Shown: one piece after another, positions 45,407 to 54,169 of the stretch | How positions within the stretch are numbered: the stretch's first letter is position 1 | Layout of the letters: the number at the start of each line of letters is the position of its first letter | DNA from: Streptomyces sp. AC512_CC834 | GTDB taxonomy: Bacteria > Actinomycetota > Actinomycetes > Streptomycetales > Streptomycetaceae | Length of the DNA stretch: 64,000 nt | Direction: 5' to 3' | Assembly (NCBI RefSeq): GCF_019049325.1 | Contig: NZ_JAGMUO010000065.1 | Coordinates: forward strand, 434,001-498,000 | Program-made: the position numbers and the translations under genes | The notes under the pieces: generated by a model | Told to the model about the DNA's origin: nothing | What the model saw: the letters and a program-made list of their open reading frames with translations, nothing else | Databases searched by the model: none

Positions 45407-47974
45407 ATGAGTACAGGCGCCGAGAACCCCGAGAACCCCGGGAACGCTGCCCGGATGCCGGGACGGCTGACGGCGCCGCTGATCGACGCGTCCACCCGGG
45501 CGATCGGCGCGGCCGGCGGTCGGGTGGGCGGCGTGTACCTGCGGTCCTCCGCCCCCGGCCTGCTGCGGCTGGCCGTCCTCGCCGGACTGCCCGGCCCGCT
45601 GTTCCGCCCCTGGTGGCGCCTGCACGCGGACAGTCCGTTCCCGGTCGCCGACGCCTACCGGCTGGGCGTCCGCGTGGTGCTGCCCAACGCCGCGGAGACC
45701 ATGCGCCGTTACCCGCAGTTCGCGGCCGGTCTGCCCTTCCCCTTCGGGTCCCTGTACGTGCCCGTCGCCGGGTCCGGCGGGACGTACGGCGTCCTGACCG
45801 TGCTGCGTCCCCCCGCCGCCGACGCCGCCGAGCTGCTGGAGGGCGCGGACCGGATGGCCGGGCCGGCGCAGGAGCTGGGCGCTGTCCTGGAGCGGCTGGA
45901 CGCCGACCGTGACGCGCCGGCGGTCGTCTGGGAGGGCGAGCCGCTGTGTGTGCGGCCGCCCGCCTCGGGGCGGCAGCCGCGGCGCGCCGGAAGTTTCGGC
46001 TGGGATCCGGCCACCGGTGCCGTCACCCTCGACGGGCCGCTGTGCGCCCTGCTCGGCATCGCGGCCGACGTCGCCGGAGCCGCCGGGGCACTCGAGACGC
46101 TCACCGGTGCCCTGACTCCCGACGACGGACACCGGGTCGCCGCCGCGCTGCGCGACACGGCCGCGGGCCGGCCGCCGCGGCTTCCCCTGTACGTGCGTGC
46201 CGCGGACGGTTCGCCGCGCCTGGTGGAGCTGTGGCGGCCGCAGGGCGCACCGCCCGCCGGGGGCCCGGTACGGGGTGTCGTCCGCGATCCCTTCGCCGAC
46301 GCGGTGGCCGACGCCGCGGCCGACCTGCTGCCGGAGGGCGTCTTGTGCGTGGACCGGCTCGGCGCGGTCGTCTACGCGAACCCGCGCGCCGCCGAGCTGC
46401 TGGGAAGGCCACGGGCGGGGCTGCTCGGCCGTTCCCTGTGGGAGGCCGTGCCCTGGCTGGACCAGGCCGCCTACGAGGACCATCTCCGCGGCGCGCTGCT
46501 CTCCCCCGAGCCGGTCCGCTTCCACGTCCGGCGACCGCCCGACGACAGCCGCGGGACGGCGCCGCGGCCCTACGAGGGGGACTGGCTCGCCGTCCGGGTG
46601 TATCCCGGGCCGGACTTCCTGACGGCGACGCTCCGCCCGGCCAACCGGGTGGCCGAGGCGTCCGCCGGGCCGAGCACCGGGCACGACGAGCCCCAGGACG
46701 CGCCCGGGGCGGACGACGCGCCGCCGGCCGCCTCGACGGCGGCGAAGTACCGCCCCATCGTCCTGGCCGTCGCCCTGACCGAGGCCGTCACCGCCCGCCA
46801 GGTGTCCGCCGTGGTCGTACGGGAACTGCTGTCGGCGTTCGGCGGCCGCCGGCTCGCCATCTACCTGCTCCAGGACCGCCATCTGCATCTGGCGTGGGAG
46901 ACGGGCTTCCCGCCCGGCTTCCTCGCGCCCTTCGAAGGGGTGCCGCTGGACGCCCGGCTGCCCGGGGTCGAGACGCTGACCAGCGGCCGGCCGCTCTTCT
47001 TCGACTCGATGCGGGCACTGGCCGCCGCGTACCCGGGCATCCCGCTGGACGCCACGGAGGGCGCCCGCGCCTTCCTGCCGCTGATCGCCTCCGGGCGCCC
47101 GGTCGGCTCCTGCATCCTCGGCTTCGAACGTTCCCGGGGCTTCAGCACCGAGGAGCGCTCGGTGCTCACCGCCCTGGCCGGGCTGATCGCGCACGCCATG
47201 GAGAAGGCCCGGCGCTACGAGTCCGAGACCGCGCTCGCCCGCGGGCTCCAGGAGGTGCTGCTGCCCCGGCGGCTGCCCGCGCACCCGCTGCTGGAGACCG
47301 CGGGCCGCTACCTGCCCGGGACCCAGGGCATGGACGTGGGCGGGGACTGGTACGACGTGGTGGCCTCCGGGGACGGCATGGCCCTGGTCATCGGCGATGT
47401 GCAGGGGCACGGCGTGCAGGCCGCGGCGACCATGGGGCAACTGCGCAGCGCCGTGCGCGCCTTCGCCCTCGGCGACCGTCCGCCCGACGAGGTGATGAGC
47501 GGTGTCGACCACCTGCTGGCCGATCTGGACCCGGGCCTGTTCGCGAGCTGCTGCTACATCCGGCTCGACCCGGCGACCGGACGGGCCCGCGCCGCCCGTG
47601 CGGGGCACCCGCCACCGCTCCTGCGTCACCCGGACGGACGCACCGAGACACTCGACCTGCCCGGCGGGGTGGTGCTCGGGGTGGACCCGGGCGCGCCCTA
47701 CCCGCTGACCGAGTTCCGGGTCGAGCCGGGTGCCGTCCTCGCCCTCTACACGGACGGTCTCGTGGAGCGGCCCGGCACCGACATCGACGACGGCATCACC
47801 GCCCTGCGCCTCGCGCTCGCCAGGTCGGGGGCGCCCGCCGCGCGGCCGGGGAGCCGTTCGCTGGCGGGCGTCGCGGACCGGATCGTCGTGACCGCCCGCC
47901 ACACCACGGACCGCCTCGACGACATCGCCCTGCTGCTCGCCACCCGCCGCGCACGCCCCGGCGGCCCCCGGTGA
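45407..47974 (+). CDS. Multidomain GAF/PAS/SpoIIE serine phosphatase
   Basis: Protein of 855 aa. An N-terminal GAF-like sensor (about 20-140) is followed by a divergent PAS-like region, a canonical PAS domain (about 300-420; EGVLCVDRLGAVVYANPRAA), a second GAF domain (about 445-600) and a PPM/SpoIIE phosphatase (about 620-850) with VGGDWYDVV, VIGDVQGHGVQAAATMG, YTDGLVERP and DDIALLLA metal-binding motifs. It would dephosphorylate a STAS protein in response to a signal. The ATG at 45407 has GAGG upstream. It diverges from the xylanase gene. No transmembrane segment, so a cytosolic sensor. Confidence 0.88.
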   Translation: MSTGAENPENPGNAARMPGRLTAPLIDASTRAIGAAGGRVGGVYLRSSAPGLLRLAVLAGLPGPLFRPWWRLHADSPFPVADAYRLGVRVVLPNAAETMRRYPQFAAGLPFPFGSLYVPVAGSGGTYGVLTVLRPPAADAAELLEGADRMAGPAQELGAVLERLDADRDAPAVVWEGEPLCVRPPASGRQPRRAGSFGWDPATGAVTLDGPLCALLGIAADVAGAAGALETLTGALTPDDGHRVAAALRDTAAGRPPRLPLYVRAADGSPRLVELWRPQGAPPAGGPVRGVVRDPFADAVADAAADLLPEGVLCVDRLGAVVYANPRAAELLGRPRAGLLGRSLWEAVPWLDQAAYEDHLRGALLSPEPVRFHVRRPPDDSRGTAPRPYEGDWLAVRVYPGPDFLTATLRPANRVAEASAGPSTGHDEPQDAPGADDAPPAASTAAKYRPIVLAVALTEAVTARQVSAVVVRELLSAFGGRRLAIYLLQDRHLHLAWETGFPPGFLAPFEGVPLDARLPGVETLTSGRPLFFDSMRALAAAYPGIPLDATEGARAFLPLIASGRPVGSCILGFERSRGFSTEERSVLTALAGLIAHAMEKARRYESETALARGLQEVLLPRRLPAHPLLETAGRYLPGTQGMDVGGDWYDVVASGDGMALVIGDVQGHGVQAAATMGQLRSAVRAFALGDRPPDEVMSGVDHLLADLDPGLFASCCYIRLDPATGRARAARAGHPPPLLRHPDGRTETLDLPGGVVLGVDPGAPYPLTEFRVEPGAVLALYTDGLVERPGTDIDDGITALRLALARSGAPAARPGSRSLAGVADRIVVTARHTTDRLDDIALLLATRRARPGGPR

Positions 47975-48062
47975 GGGCGCACCACGGCCCCCGCCGGGCG
48001 GGCCGCCCCGTCCCAGGGGTCGCCCCTCGCCTCCTGGAGCCCGGCAGTGTAGACATGGGCAC

Positions 48063-50810
48063 ATGGTCCGACTGATGGGTCGATCGGGAGAGCGGTCACC
48101 CCGTCGTCCCGGCGGCCCGCACGCCCGACACCGGGAGGACGCGGACCGGTCACGGCGGGGAGCGGACGCGGGGCGGCATGCCTCGGCGCTGCGCTCGGCG
48201 CTGTCCGGGCGCAGCGTGGCCGGCCAGGTCTTCGTCATGAACGTGGTCATCGTGCTGCTGCTCGTGGTGGCCGCGGCGGTCGCGCTGGTGCTCCAGGTAC
48301 GGCACGACAGCGGTGTGGAGGCGCGCAACCGGTCCGTCTCCGTGGCCGCGACGCTGGCCAACTCCCCCGGCATCCGCGAGGCGCTGCGCAGCCCCGACCC
48401 CACGGCGGTGCTCCAGCCCCGGGCCGAGGCGGTGCGCAAGGCCACGGGCGTGGACTTCGTGGTCGTCACCAACGCCGACGGCATCCGCTACACCCACCCC
48501 AAGCCGGACCGGATCGGCAAGAAGTTCGTCGGGAACATCGCCCCGGCGCTGGCCGGAGAGACGGTGACCGAGCAGATCGACGGGACCATCGGCCCGCTGG
48601 TCCAGGCCATCGTGCCCGTCGAGGCTCCCGACGGCACGGTCGTGGGTCTGGTCTCGGCCGGCATCACCACGGAGAACGTGGGCGGTGTCGCCGACCGGCA
48701 GTTGCCGCTGGTGCTGAGCGCGGCGGCCGTCGGGCTGGCCCTGGCGACGGGCGGCACGGCACTCGTGAGCCGCCGGCTGCTGCGGCAGACGCACGGCCTG
48801 GGACCGCACGAGATGACCCGGATGTACGAACACCACGACGCGGTCCTGCACAGCGTCCGCGAGGGCGTGCTCATCGTCGGCGGGGAGGGCAGGCTGCTGC
48901 TCTCCAACGACGAGGCGCGGCGCCTGCTCGACCTGCCCGGCGACGCCGACGGCCGGCACGTCCTCGACCTCGGGCTGCCGGCCGACACGGCGGAGCTGCT
49001 GGCCTCCGGACAGGCCGCCACCGACGAGGTGCACCTCGTCAAGGACCGGTTGCTGGCGGTCAACCAGCGGCCGACGGACGTACGGGGCGGCCCGGCCGGC
49101 AGCGTGGCCACACTCCGCGACTCCACCGAACTGCGGGCACTGTCCGGCCGCGCCGAGACCTCCCGGGAGCGCCTGGACATCCTGTACGCCGCCGGTGTGG
49201 GCATCGGGACCAGCCTGGACGTCACCCGCACCGCCGAGGAACTGGGCGAGCTGGCCGTGCCCCGGTTCGCGGACTACGTCTGCGTGGACCTGTTCGACGC
49301 CGTGCTGGCCGGCGGCCAGCCGAACGGTGTGACGCCGCTGCGCCGCACCGCGCTCAGCGGCATCCGCGAGGACGTCCCGCTCTATCCGGTGGGCCGGCAG
49401 ATCCGCTACGTGGACTCCTCCCCGCAGGGCCGCGCCCTGCACGGCGGGCGGCCCGTCCTGGAGCCCCGGCTCGGCGAGGCTCCGGGCTGGCGCGCACAGG
49501 ACTACGAGCGCTCCGCGCAGGTGGTGGAGTACGGCGTCCACTCGCTGATCACCGTCCCACTGCGCGCGGGCACCCTGGTGCTCGGGGTGGTGAGCTTCTG
49601 GCGTTCCGAGAAGCCCGAGCCGTTCGACGAGGACGAGTTGGCCCTCGCCGAGGAACTGGTCGCGCGGGCCGCGGTCTCCATCGACAACGCGCGCCGCTAC
49701 ACCCGCGAGCACAGCATGGCGGTGACGCTCCAGCGCAGCCTGCTGCCCCGCAGGATGCCCGATCAGAACGCCCTGGACGTCGCCTACCGCTATCTGCCCG
49801 CGCAGGCCGGGGTCGGCGGGGACTGGTTCGACGTGCTGCCGCTGTCCGGGGCCAGGGTCGCGCTCGTGGTCGGTGACGTCGTCGGGCACGGGCTGCACGC
49901 CGCGGCGACCATGGGGCGGCTGCGCACGGCGGTGCACAACTTCAGCGCCCTCGACCTGACGCCCGACGAACTGCTCGGGCTGCTGGACGAGCTGGTCGGC
50001 CGTATCGACCAGGACGAGGCGGCCGACGACAGCACCGCCCCGGTCACCGGCGCGACCTGCCTCTACGCGATCTACGACCCGGTCGCCGGAAGCTGTGTGA
50101 TCGCCCGGGCCGGTCATCCGCCGCCCGCCCTGATCCGGCCCGACGGCACCGTCGACTTCCCCGAGGTGCCCGCGGGTCCCCCGCTGGGCCTGGGCGGCCT
50201 CCCGTTCGAGACGACGGAACTGCGGCTGGCGGAGGGCAGCCGGCTCGTGCTGTACACCGACGGGCTGGTCGAGGACCGGGAACACGACATCGACGTCGGT
50301 CTGGAACATCTGCGCCGCGCGCTGGAGACGGCCGGCGAGACGCCCGAGGACACCTGCCGGACGGTCCTGGACGCCCGGCTCCCGGACCGGCCGGGCGACG
50401 ACATCGCCCTGCTGGTCGCCCGCACCCGGACGCTCGGTCCGGACCAGGTCGCCGAGTGGGACGTCCCGAGCGATCCGGCGGCGGTCGCCGAGGTGCGTTC
50501 CCAGGTCACCCGGCGGCTGGCCGAGTGGGGTCTCGACGAGCTGGCGTTCACCACGGAGCTGATCCTGAGCGAGCTGGTCACCAACGCCATCCGGTACGGC
50601 GGCGAGACCGTCCACGTCCGGGTGCTGCGCGACCGCAGCCTGATCTGCGAGGTGTTCGACAGCAGCAGCACCTCGCCCCATCTGCGCTACGCGGCGATGA
50701 CGGACGAGGGCGGGCGCGGACTGTTCCTCGTCGCGCAGCTCGCCGAGCGCTGGGGCACCCGCTACACGCCGGCCGGCAAGGTCATCTGGGCGGAGCAGCC
50801 GGTGCCCTGA
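48063..50810 (+). CDS. Membrane sensor SpoIIE phosphatase with HATPase domain
   Basis: Protein of 915 aa. A CitA/DcuS-like module has transmembrane helix 1 (about 58-80), an external PAS-like domain (about 85-210; VDFVVVTNADGIRYTHPKPD) and helix 2 (about 215-237). Then come a PAS domain (about 260-350), GAF (about 375-545), SpoIIE phosphatase (about 560-780; VGGDWFDVL, VVGDVVGHGLHAAATMG, YTDGLVEDR, DDIALLVA) and a C-terminal HATPase (about 795-910; LSELVTNAIRYGG, GGRGLFLVAQLAERWG). It combines phosphatase and anti-sigma kinase activities in one chain, driven by an external ligand. 88 nt separate it from the preceding phosphatase gene. Confidence 0.88.
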   Translation: MVRLMGRSGERSPRRPGGPHARHREDADRSRRGADAGRHASALRSALSGRSVAGQVFVMNVVIVLLLVVAAAVALVLQVRHDSGVEARNRSVSVAATLANSPGIREALRSPDPTAVLQPRAEAVRKATGVDFVVVTNADGIRYTHPKPDRIGKKFVGNIAPALAGETVTEQIDGTIGPLVQAIVPVEAPDGTVVGLVSAGITTENVGGVADRQLPLVLSAAAVGLALATGGTALVSRRLLRQTHGLGPHEMTRMYEHHDAVLHSVREGVLIVGGEGRLLLSNDEARRLLDLPGDADGRHVLDLGLPADTAELLASGQAATDEVHLVKDRLLAVNQRPTDVRGGPAGSVATLRDSTELRALSGRAETSRERLDILYAAGVGIGTSLDVTRTAEELGELAVPRFADYVCVDLFDAVLAGGQPNGVTPLRRTALSGIREDVPLYPVGRQIRYVDSSPQGRALHGGRPVLEPRLGEAPGWRAQDYERSAQVVEYGVHSLITVPLRAGTLVLGVVSFWRSEKPEPFDEDELALAEELVARAAVSIDNARRYTREHSMAVTLQRSLLPRRMPDQNALDVAYRYLPAQAGVGGDWFDVLPLSGARVALVVGDVVGHGLHAAATMGRLRTAVHNFSALDLTPDELLGLLDELVGRIDQDEAADDSTAPVTGATCLYAIYDPVAGSCVIARAGHPPPALIRPDGTVDFPEVPAGPPLGLGGLPFETTELRLAEGSRLVLYTDGLVEDREHDIDVGLEHLRRALETAGETPEDTCRTVLDARLPDRPGDDIALLVARTRTLGPDQVAEWDVPSDPAAVAEVRSQVTRRLAEWGLDELAFTTELILSELVTNAIRYGGETVHVRVLRDRSLICEVFDSSSTSPHLRYAAMTDEGGRGLFLVAQLAERWGTRYTPAGKVIWAEQPVP

Positions 50811-50881
50811 CGGACGCGGGGGTCGCCCTCGGTCCGTACCAATTTCGTGCCGGGCGGGTGCCCAGGACGCCGATTGTCTGG

Positions 50882-50896
50882 TAGGAAACTTTCCTA
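50882..50896. promoter_or_regulatory. Palindromic operator of the chitosanase gene
   Basis: TAGGAAA-C-TTTCCTA, a perfect 15-bp palindrome 45 bp upstream of the chitosanase start. It resembles the palindromic csn operator bound by the ROK-family repressor CsnR in other streptomycetes, as I recall it. Confidence 0.6.
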
Positions 50897-50940
50897 TCAG
50901 TGCCCGGCATTCCCAACCCCCCACCACACCTGGAGATTCC

Positions 50941-51783
50941 GTGAGGCACCCGTTCCCCGACCCGGCGCGCCCCGCAGGCACCTCGCGCCGTACCGTGCTC
51001 GCCATGGCATGCGCGTCCCTGGTGACAGCCCCCCTCCTCGCCCCCTCGCGGGCCGCGGCGACACCCGCGCGCGCGGCGGGGCTCGACGACCCGGCGAAGA
51101 AGGAGATCGCCATGCAGCTCGTGTCGAGCGCGGAGAACTCCTCGCTCGACTGGAAGGCGCAGTACCAGTACATCGAGGACATCGGTGACGGCCGCGGCTA
51201 CACCGCGGGCATCATCGGTTTCTGCTCCGGCACCGGCGACATGCTCGACCTGGTGGAGCTCTACAGCGACCGCAGCCCCGGCAACGTGCTCGCCCGCTAT
51301 CTGCCGGCGCTGCGCGAGGTCGACGGCTCCGACTCGCACGAGGGCCTCGATCCCGGCTACCCGGACGACTGGCGCCGGGCCGCGGGCGACCCGGAGTTCC
51401 GCCGGGCGCAGGACGACGAGCGCGACCGCGTCTACTTCGACCCGGCCGTACGGCGGGGCAAGGAGGACGGGCTGCGGACGCTGGGGCAGTTCGCGTACTA
51501 CGACGCGATCGTCATGCACGGCGACGGCGGCGACCCCGCGAGCTTCGGCAGCATCCGGGACCGGGCCCTCGGCAATGCCAGGCCGCCGGCCGAGGGCGGC
51601 GACGAGGTGGCCTACCTGCACGCGTTCCTCGACGCGCGGGTGTGGGCCATGAAGCAGGAGGAGGCGCACAGCGACACCAGCCGCGTCGACACGGCGCAGC
51701 GCGTCTTCCTGAACGAGGGCAACCTGGACCTCGACCCGCCGCTGGACTGGCACGTGTACGGGGACAGCTACCACATCGGCTGA
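50941..51783 (+). CDS. csn: Secreted chitosanase GH46
   Basis: Exported enzyme of 280 aa with a twin-arginine-like signal (TSRRTVLAMACASLV) and a cleavage region near AAATPARA. The GH46 motifs are LVSSAENSSLDWKAQYQYIE (general acid Glu) and DIGDGRGYTAGIIGFCSGTG (catalytic Asp), ending PLDWHVYGDSYHIG. It hydrolyses chitosan. The GTG start follows TGGAG. It has its own palindromic operator and a strong terminator. Confidence 0.95.
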   Translation: MRHPFPDPARPAGTSRRTVLAMACASLVTAPLLAPSRAAATPARAAGLDDPAKKEIAMQLVSSAENSSLDWKAQYQYIEDIGDGRGYTAGIIGFCSGTGDMLDLVELYSDRSPGNVLARYLPALREVDGSDSHEGLDPGYPDDWRRAAGDPEFRRAQDDERDRVYFDPAVRRGKEDGLRTLGQFAYYDAIVMHGDGGDPASFGSIRDRALGNARPPAEGGDEVAYLHAFLDARVWAMKQEEAHSDTSRVDTAQRVFLNEGNLDLDPPLDWHVYGDSYHIG

Positions 51784-51805
51784 CCCCGGGCCGCCGGACC
51801 CGACG

Positions 51806-51845
51806 CGGGCCGCGGAACCGGCCGTATGCCGGGTTCCGCGGCCCG
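51806..51845. terminator. Bidirectional terminator after csn
   Basis: CGGGCCGCGGAACC pairs with GGTTCCGCGGCCCG (perfect 14-bp stem, 12-nt loop), between the convergent chitosanase and CsbD-like genes. Confidence 0.7.
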
Positions 51846-51892
51846 TGTGCGCCGGCTCCGTACCTGTCAGTACTGGGGTGTCAGTGCCGGTG

Positions 51893-52066
51893 TCAGTGCC
51901 GGAACGCGTCCTTGCCCTTCTCCTTGGCCTGCCGGGCGTCGCCCTTGGACTGCGCGGCGCGGCCCTCGGCCGTCATCCTCTCGTTGCCGACGACCCGGCC
52001 GACCGCTTCCTTGGCCTTCCCCTTGGCCTGTTCCATCTTCGCCTTGGACTTCTGATTGCCGGCCAC
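51893..52066 (-). CDS. CsbD-family stress protein (57 aa)
   Basis: Small Lys/Ala/Glu-rich protein: MAGNQKSKAKMEQAKGKAKE, AVGRVVGNERMTAEGRAAQS, KGDARQAKEKGKDAFRH. The pattern KGKAKEAVGR...A(E/Q)GRAAQSKGD is the CsbD signature. Members are general-stress proteins, SigB controlled in Bacillus, with no known activity. The GTG start follows GAGGTGA. The stop lies in a TGTCAGTGCCGG tandem repeat. Confidence 0.85.
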   Translation of the reverse strand: MAGNQKSKAKMEQAKGKAKEAVGRVVGNERMTAEGRAAQSKGDARQAKEKGKDAFRH

Positions 52067-52152
52067 GGTGGCTCACCTCTCGGCGTTCGTCTGCGATGTC
52101 CTGCCCTGCGGGTCGCCCGGCGCGGCGAGCCCAAACCCGCGGGCGGCCGGCG

Positions 52153-52177
52153 GGGTGTTCGGCACGCCCCGGGGTAC
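52153..52177 (+). promoter_or_regulatory. SigB-type promoter of the 48-aa protein gene
   Basis: GGGT, 15 nt, then GGGTAC matches the Streptomyces SigB consensus GNNT-N14-16-GGGTAC/T. It lies 43 bp before the ATG of the small basic protein, in the region divergent from the CsbD-like gene. Confidence 0.6.
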
Positions 52178-52220
52178 GAGCACGGACAAGGCAGGTCCGT
52201 CGTCGACTCGGAGGAACGTC

Positions 52221-52367
52221 ATGGCCGGAGTACTGGACCGGATCAAGCGGTTCGCGCGCAGCCCGCAGGGCCGCAGGGCGACCGAGCAGGTGCGCCGGGC
52301 GGCCTCGGACCCGCGTCGCCGCGCGCAGGCACAGAAGATGCTGCGAAAGTTCGGCAAGCGCCGCTGA
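52221..52367 (+). CDS. Small basic protein (48 aa), function unknown
   Basis: Reads MAGVLDRIKRFARSPQGRRA, then TEQVRRAASDPRRRAQAQKM and LRKFGKRR: strongly cationic, probably helical. GGAGGA lies six bases before the ATG. The SigB-type promoter just upstream and the divergent CsbD-like gene suggest a stress-induced nucleic-acid- or membrane-binding peptide. No family was recognised. Confidence 0.7.
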   Translation: MAGVLDRIKRFARSPQGRRATEQVRRAASDPRRRAQAQKMLRKFGKRR

Positions 52368-52421
52368 GCGCTGGCGGGCAGTCAGGCAGGCAGGCAGGCG
52401 GAGGGTGCGGAGGCTGGTGAG

Positions 52422-52461
52422 CCACGCCGGTCAGTGCTGAGGTCAGTGCTGACCGGCGTGG
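52422..52461. terminator. 13-bp hairpin at the 3' end of the MFS gene
   Basis: CCACGCCGGTCAG and CTGACCGGCGTGG form a perfect 13-bp stem with a 14-nt loop made of the direct repeat TCAGTGCTGA. It overlaps the last codons of the leftward MFS gene and lies between convergent genes, preceded by a GGCA tetramer repeat. Confidence 0.65.
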
Positions 52462-53909
52462 GTGTGGCTGTGGGACACCTCCGGCGGGCAGCGCGGGTCG
52501 CCGTCGCGGTCCCGCCGCCAGTCGCGGACCGCGACGGTCAGCGCGCACAGCATGGCGGCGACGCCGGTGCCCACCGACAGGGCCACGGCCTCGTGGTAGT
52601 CGTCGTGGGTGGCGCTCAGTGTCAGGTAGAAGAGTCCCGGCAGCACCGCGGTGCCCACCGCGCCGCCCAGCCGCTGCCCGGTCTGCAGGGCGCCCCCGGC
52701 GGCGCCCGCCATCCGCACCGGCACGTCGCGGAGCGTCATCGTGATGTTCGGGGAGATCACACAGCCGCTGCCGAGCCCGCCGAGCAGCAGGGCCGGAGCC
52801 GCGATCCAGGCGGCCGGGCCGGGGGGCGCGAGCCAGAGCAGCAGCGCGGTCGTGCCGAGGCCGACCATCACGGCGACCAGTCCCCAGACCGTCAGCAGCC
52901 GCCCCAGCCGTTCCACCAGCCGGCCCGCCACGGCCGCGGCGACGGCCGAACCCGCGGCGAACGGCGTCACCGCCAGTCCGGACATCAGGGGGGAGAAGCC
53001 CAGCCCGTTCTGGAAGAAGAGCGCGAACACCAGCCACACCCCGCTGAACCCGACGAAGTACAGGGCGGCCAGGCCCGCGCCGGTGGCGTAGCCACGGGTC
53101 TCGGTGAGCAGTCCCGGCTCGAGGAGCGGCTGCCCGCCCCGGCGGGCGACGCGGCGCTCCCACCGCGCGAAGGCGAACAGCACGAGCAGCCCCGTCGGGA
53201 ACAGCCACCACACCCTGGTCAGGCCGCCGCTCTCGGCGAGCACCAGCGGCGTCATCAGGGTCAGGATCCCGGCGCCGAGGAGCACCACCCCCACCGGATC
53301 CAGCCGCCCCCGGCCGCCGGGCGCCACCCGGGGCAGCAGGCGGAAGCCGAGCAGGAGCGCGAGCACGCCGACCGGCACGTTGACGTAGAAGATCCACCGC
53401 CAGCCCTCGGGGCCGGCCAGCGCCAGGATCACACCGCCGACGACCGGACCCACGGCGCTGGAGACACCCACGGTGGCGCCGAAGAGCCCGAAGGCGCGCC
53501 CGCGTTCCGCGCCCCGGAACAGTTGTTGGATCAGTGCCGAGTTCTGCGGTGCGAGGCTGCCCGCGGCGACTCCCTGGGCGAGCCGGGCGGCCACCAGCAG
53601 CTCGATGCCGGGCGCGGCCCCCGCGGCGGCGCTGCAGAGCACGAAGGCGGCCAGGGCGAGGAGGAAGACGCGGCGTCTGCCGAACGCGTCGCCGATCCGG
53701 CCCGCGGTCACCAGGGTCAGGGCGAACGCGAGCGCGTAGCCGGAGACGACCCACTGCACGGACGCCGGCGAGGCGTGCAGTCCCCGTTGCATGGACGGCA
53801 GGGCCACGGCGACGATCGTCACGTCCAGAAGCGTCATGAAACCGGCGACCAGCGTGACCCACAGGGCCCGCCACCGGTTCGGATCGGGGCTGTCGTCCGG
53901 GCGCTGCAC
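52443..53909 (-). CDS. MFS multidrug transporter, DHA2 (14-helix) type
   Basis: Membrane exporter of 488 aa with about 14 helices. It shows DHA2 motifs: WVTLVAGFMTLLDVTIVAVA in helix 1, GRIGDAFGRRRVFLLALAAF (motif A), LAQGVAAGSLAPQNSALIQQ and AVGPVVGGVILALAGPEGWR (motif C). It is a proton-driven efflux pump of the EmrB/QacA group; the substrate is unknown. GTG start with GAGGGG upstream. The C-terminus is His-rich (SHSHTHAGQH), which may bind metal. Confidence 0.9.
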   Translation of the reverse strand: MQRPDDSPDPNRWRALWVTLVAGFMTLLDVTIVAVALPSMQRGLHASPASVQWVVSGYALAFALTLVTAGRIGDAFGRRRVFLLALAAFVLCSAAAGAAPGIELLVAARLAQGVAAGSLAPQNSALIQQLFRGAERGRAFGLFGATVGVSSAVGPVVGGVILALAGPEGWRWIFYVNVPVGVLALLLGFRLLPRVAPGGRGRLDPVGVVLLGAGILTLMTPLVLAESGGLTRVWWLFPTGLLVLFAFARWERRVARRGGQPLLEPGLLTETRGYATGAGLAALYFVGFSGVWLVFALFFQNGLGFSPLMSGLAVTPFAAGSAVAAAVAGRLVERLGRLLTVWGLVAVMVGLGTTALLLWLAPPGPAAWIAAPALLLGGLGSGCVISPNITMTLRDVPVRMAGAAGGALQTGQRLGGAVGTAVLPGLFYLTLSATHDDYHEAVALSVGTGVAAMLCALTVAVRDWRRDRDGDPRCPPEVSHSHTHAGQH

Positions 53910-54059
53910 GCGGACTCCCCTCGTGAGGCGGCACGGGACGCGCCACCGCGCCCCACGCCTGCGTCACCCGTGACCGGGGCTTCAAACCCGCGCCCCGCCC
54001 ATGCCACACCCGTGCCACACCCATGCGCCACCCGCACCCAAACCCGAACCATGAGATCC

Positions 54060-54076
54060 CATAAGATATCCTTATG
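54060..54076. promoter_or_regulatory. A/T-rich dyad upstream of fprA
   Basis: CATAAG-ATATC-CTTATG, a perfect 6-bp dyad with a 5-nt centre, extended imperfectly by TGAG/CTCA on either side. It stands out in a high-GC region between the divergent MFS and fprA genes. An operator of an unlinked regulator is likely. Confidence 0.5.
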
Positions 54077-54104
54077 ACCTCATAGACCGGACCCGCGTAC
54101 CGAC

Positions 54105-54132
54105 TTAGGCTTGCCTCAGTTTAGGCTTCCCC
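54105..54132 (+). promoter_or_regulatory. Iron-box-like sequence before fprA
   Basis: TTAGGCTTGCCTCA is followed two bases later by another TTAGGCTT. These TTAGG(C/T)-type half-sites match part of the DmdR/IdeR iron-box consensus TTAGGTTAGGCTAACCTAA. Iron control of a ferredoxin reductase would be sensible, but the match is partial. Confidence 0.5.
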
Positions 54133-54169
54133 ATGAGTCGATCTGTTGCCGCTCGAAGGGAACCTGAAC

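Noticed and set aside
51867..52076. 69-codon minus-strand frame at the CsbD locus
   Set aside because: It is an out-of-frame shadow; the adjacent frame (51893-52066) gives the CsbD signature and has the ribosome-binding site.
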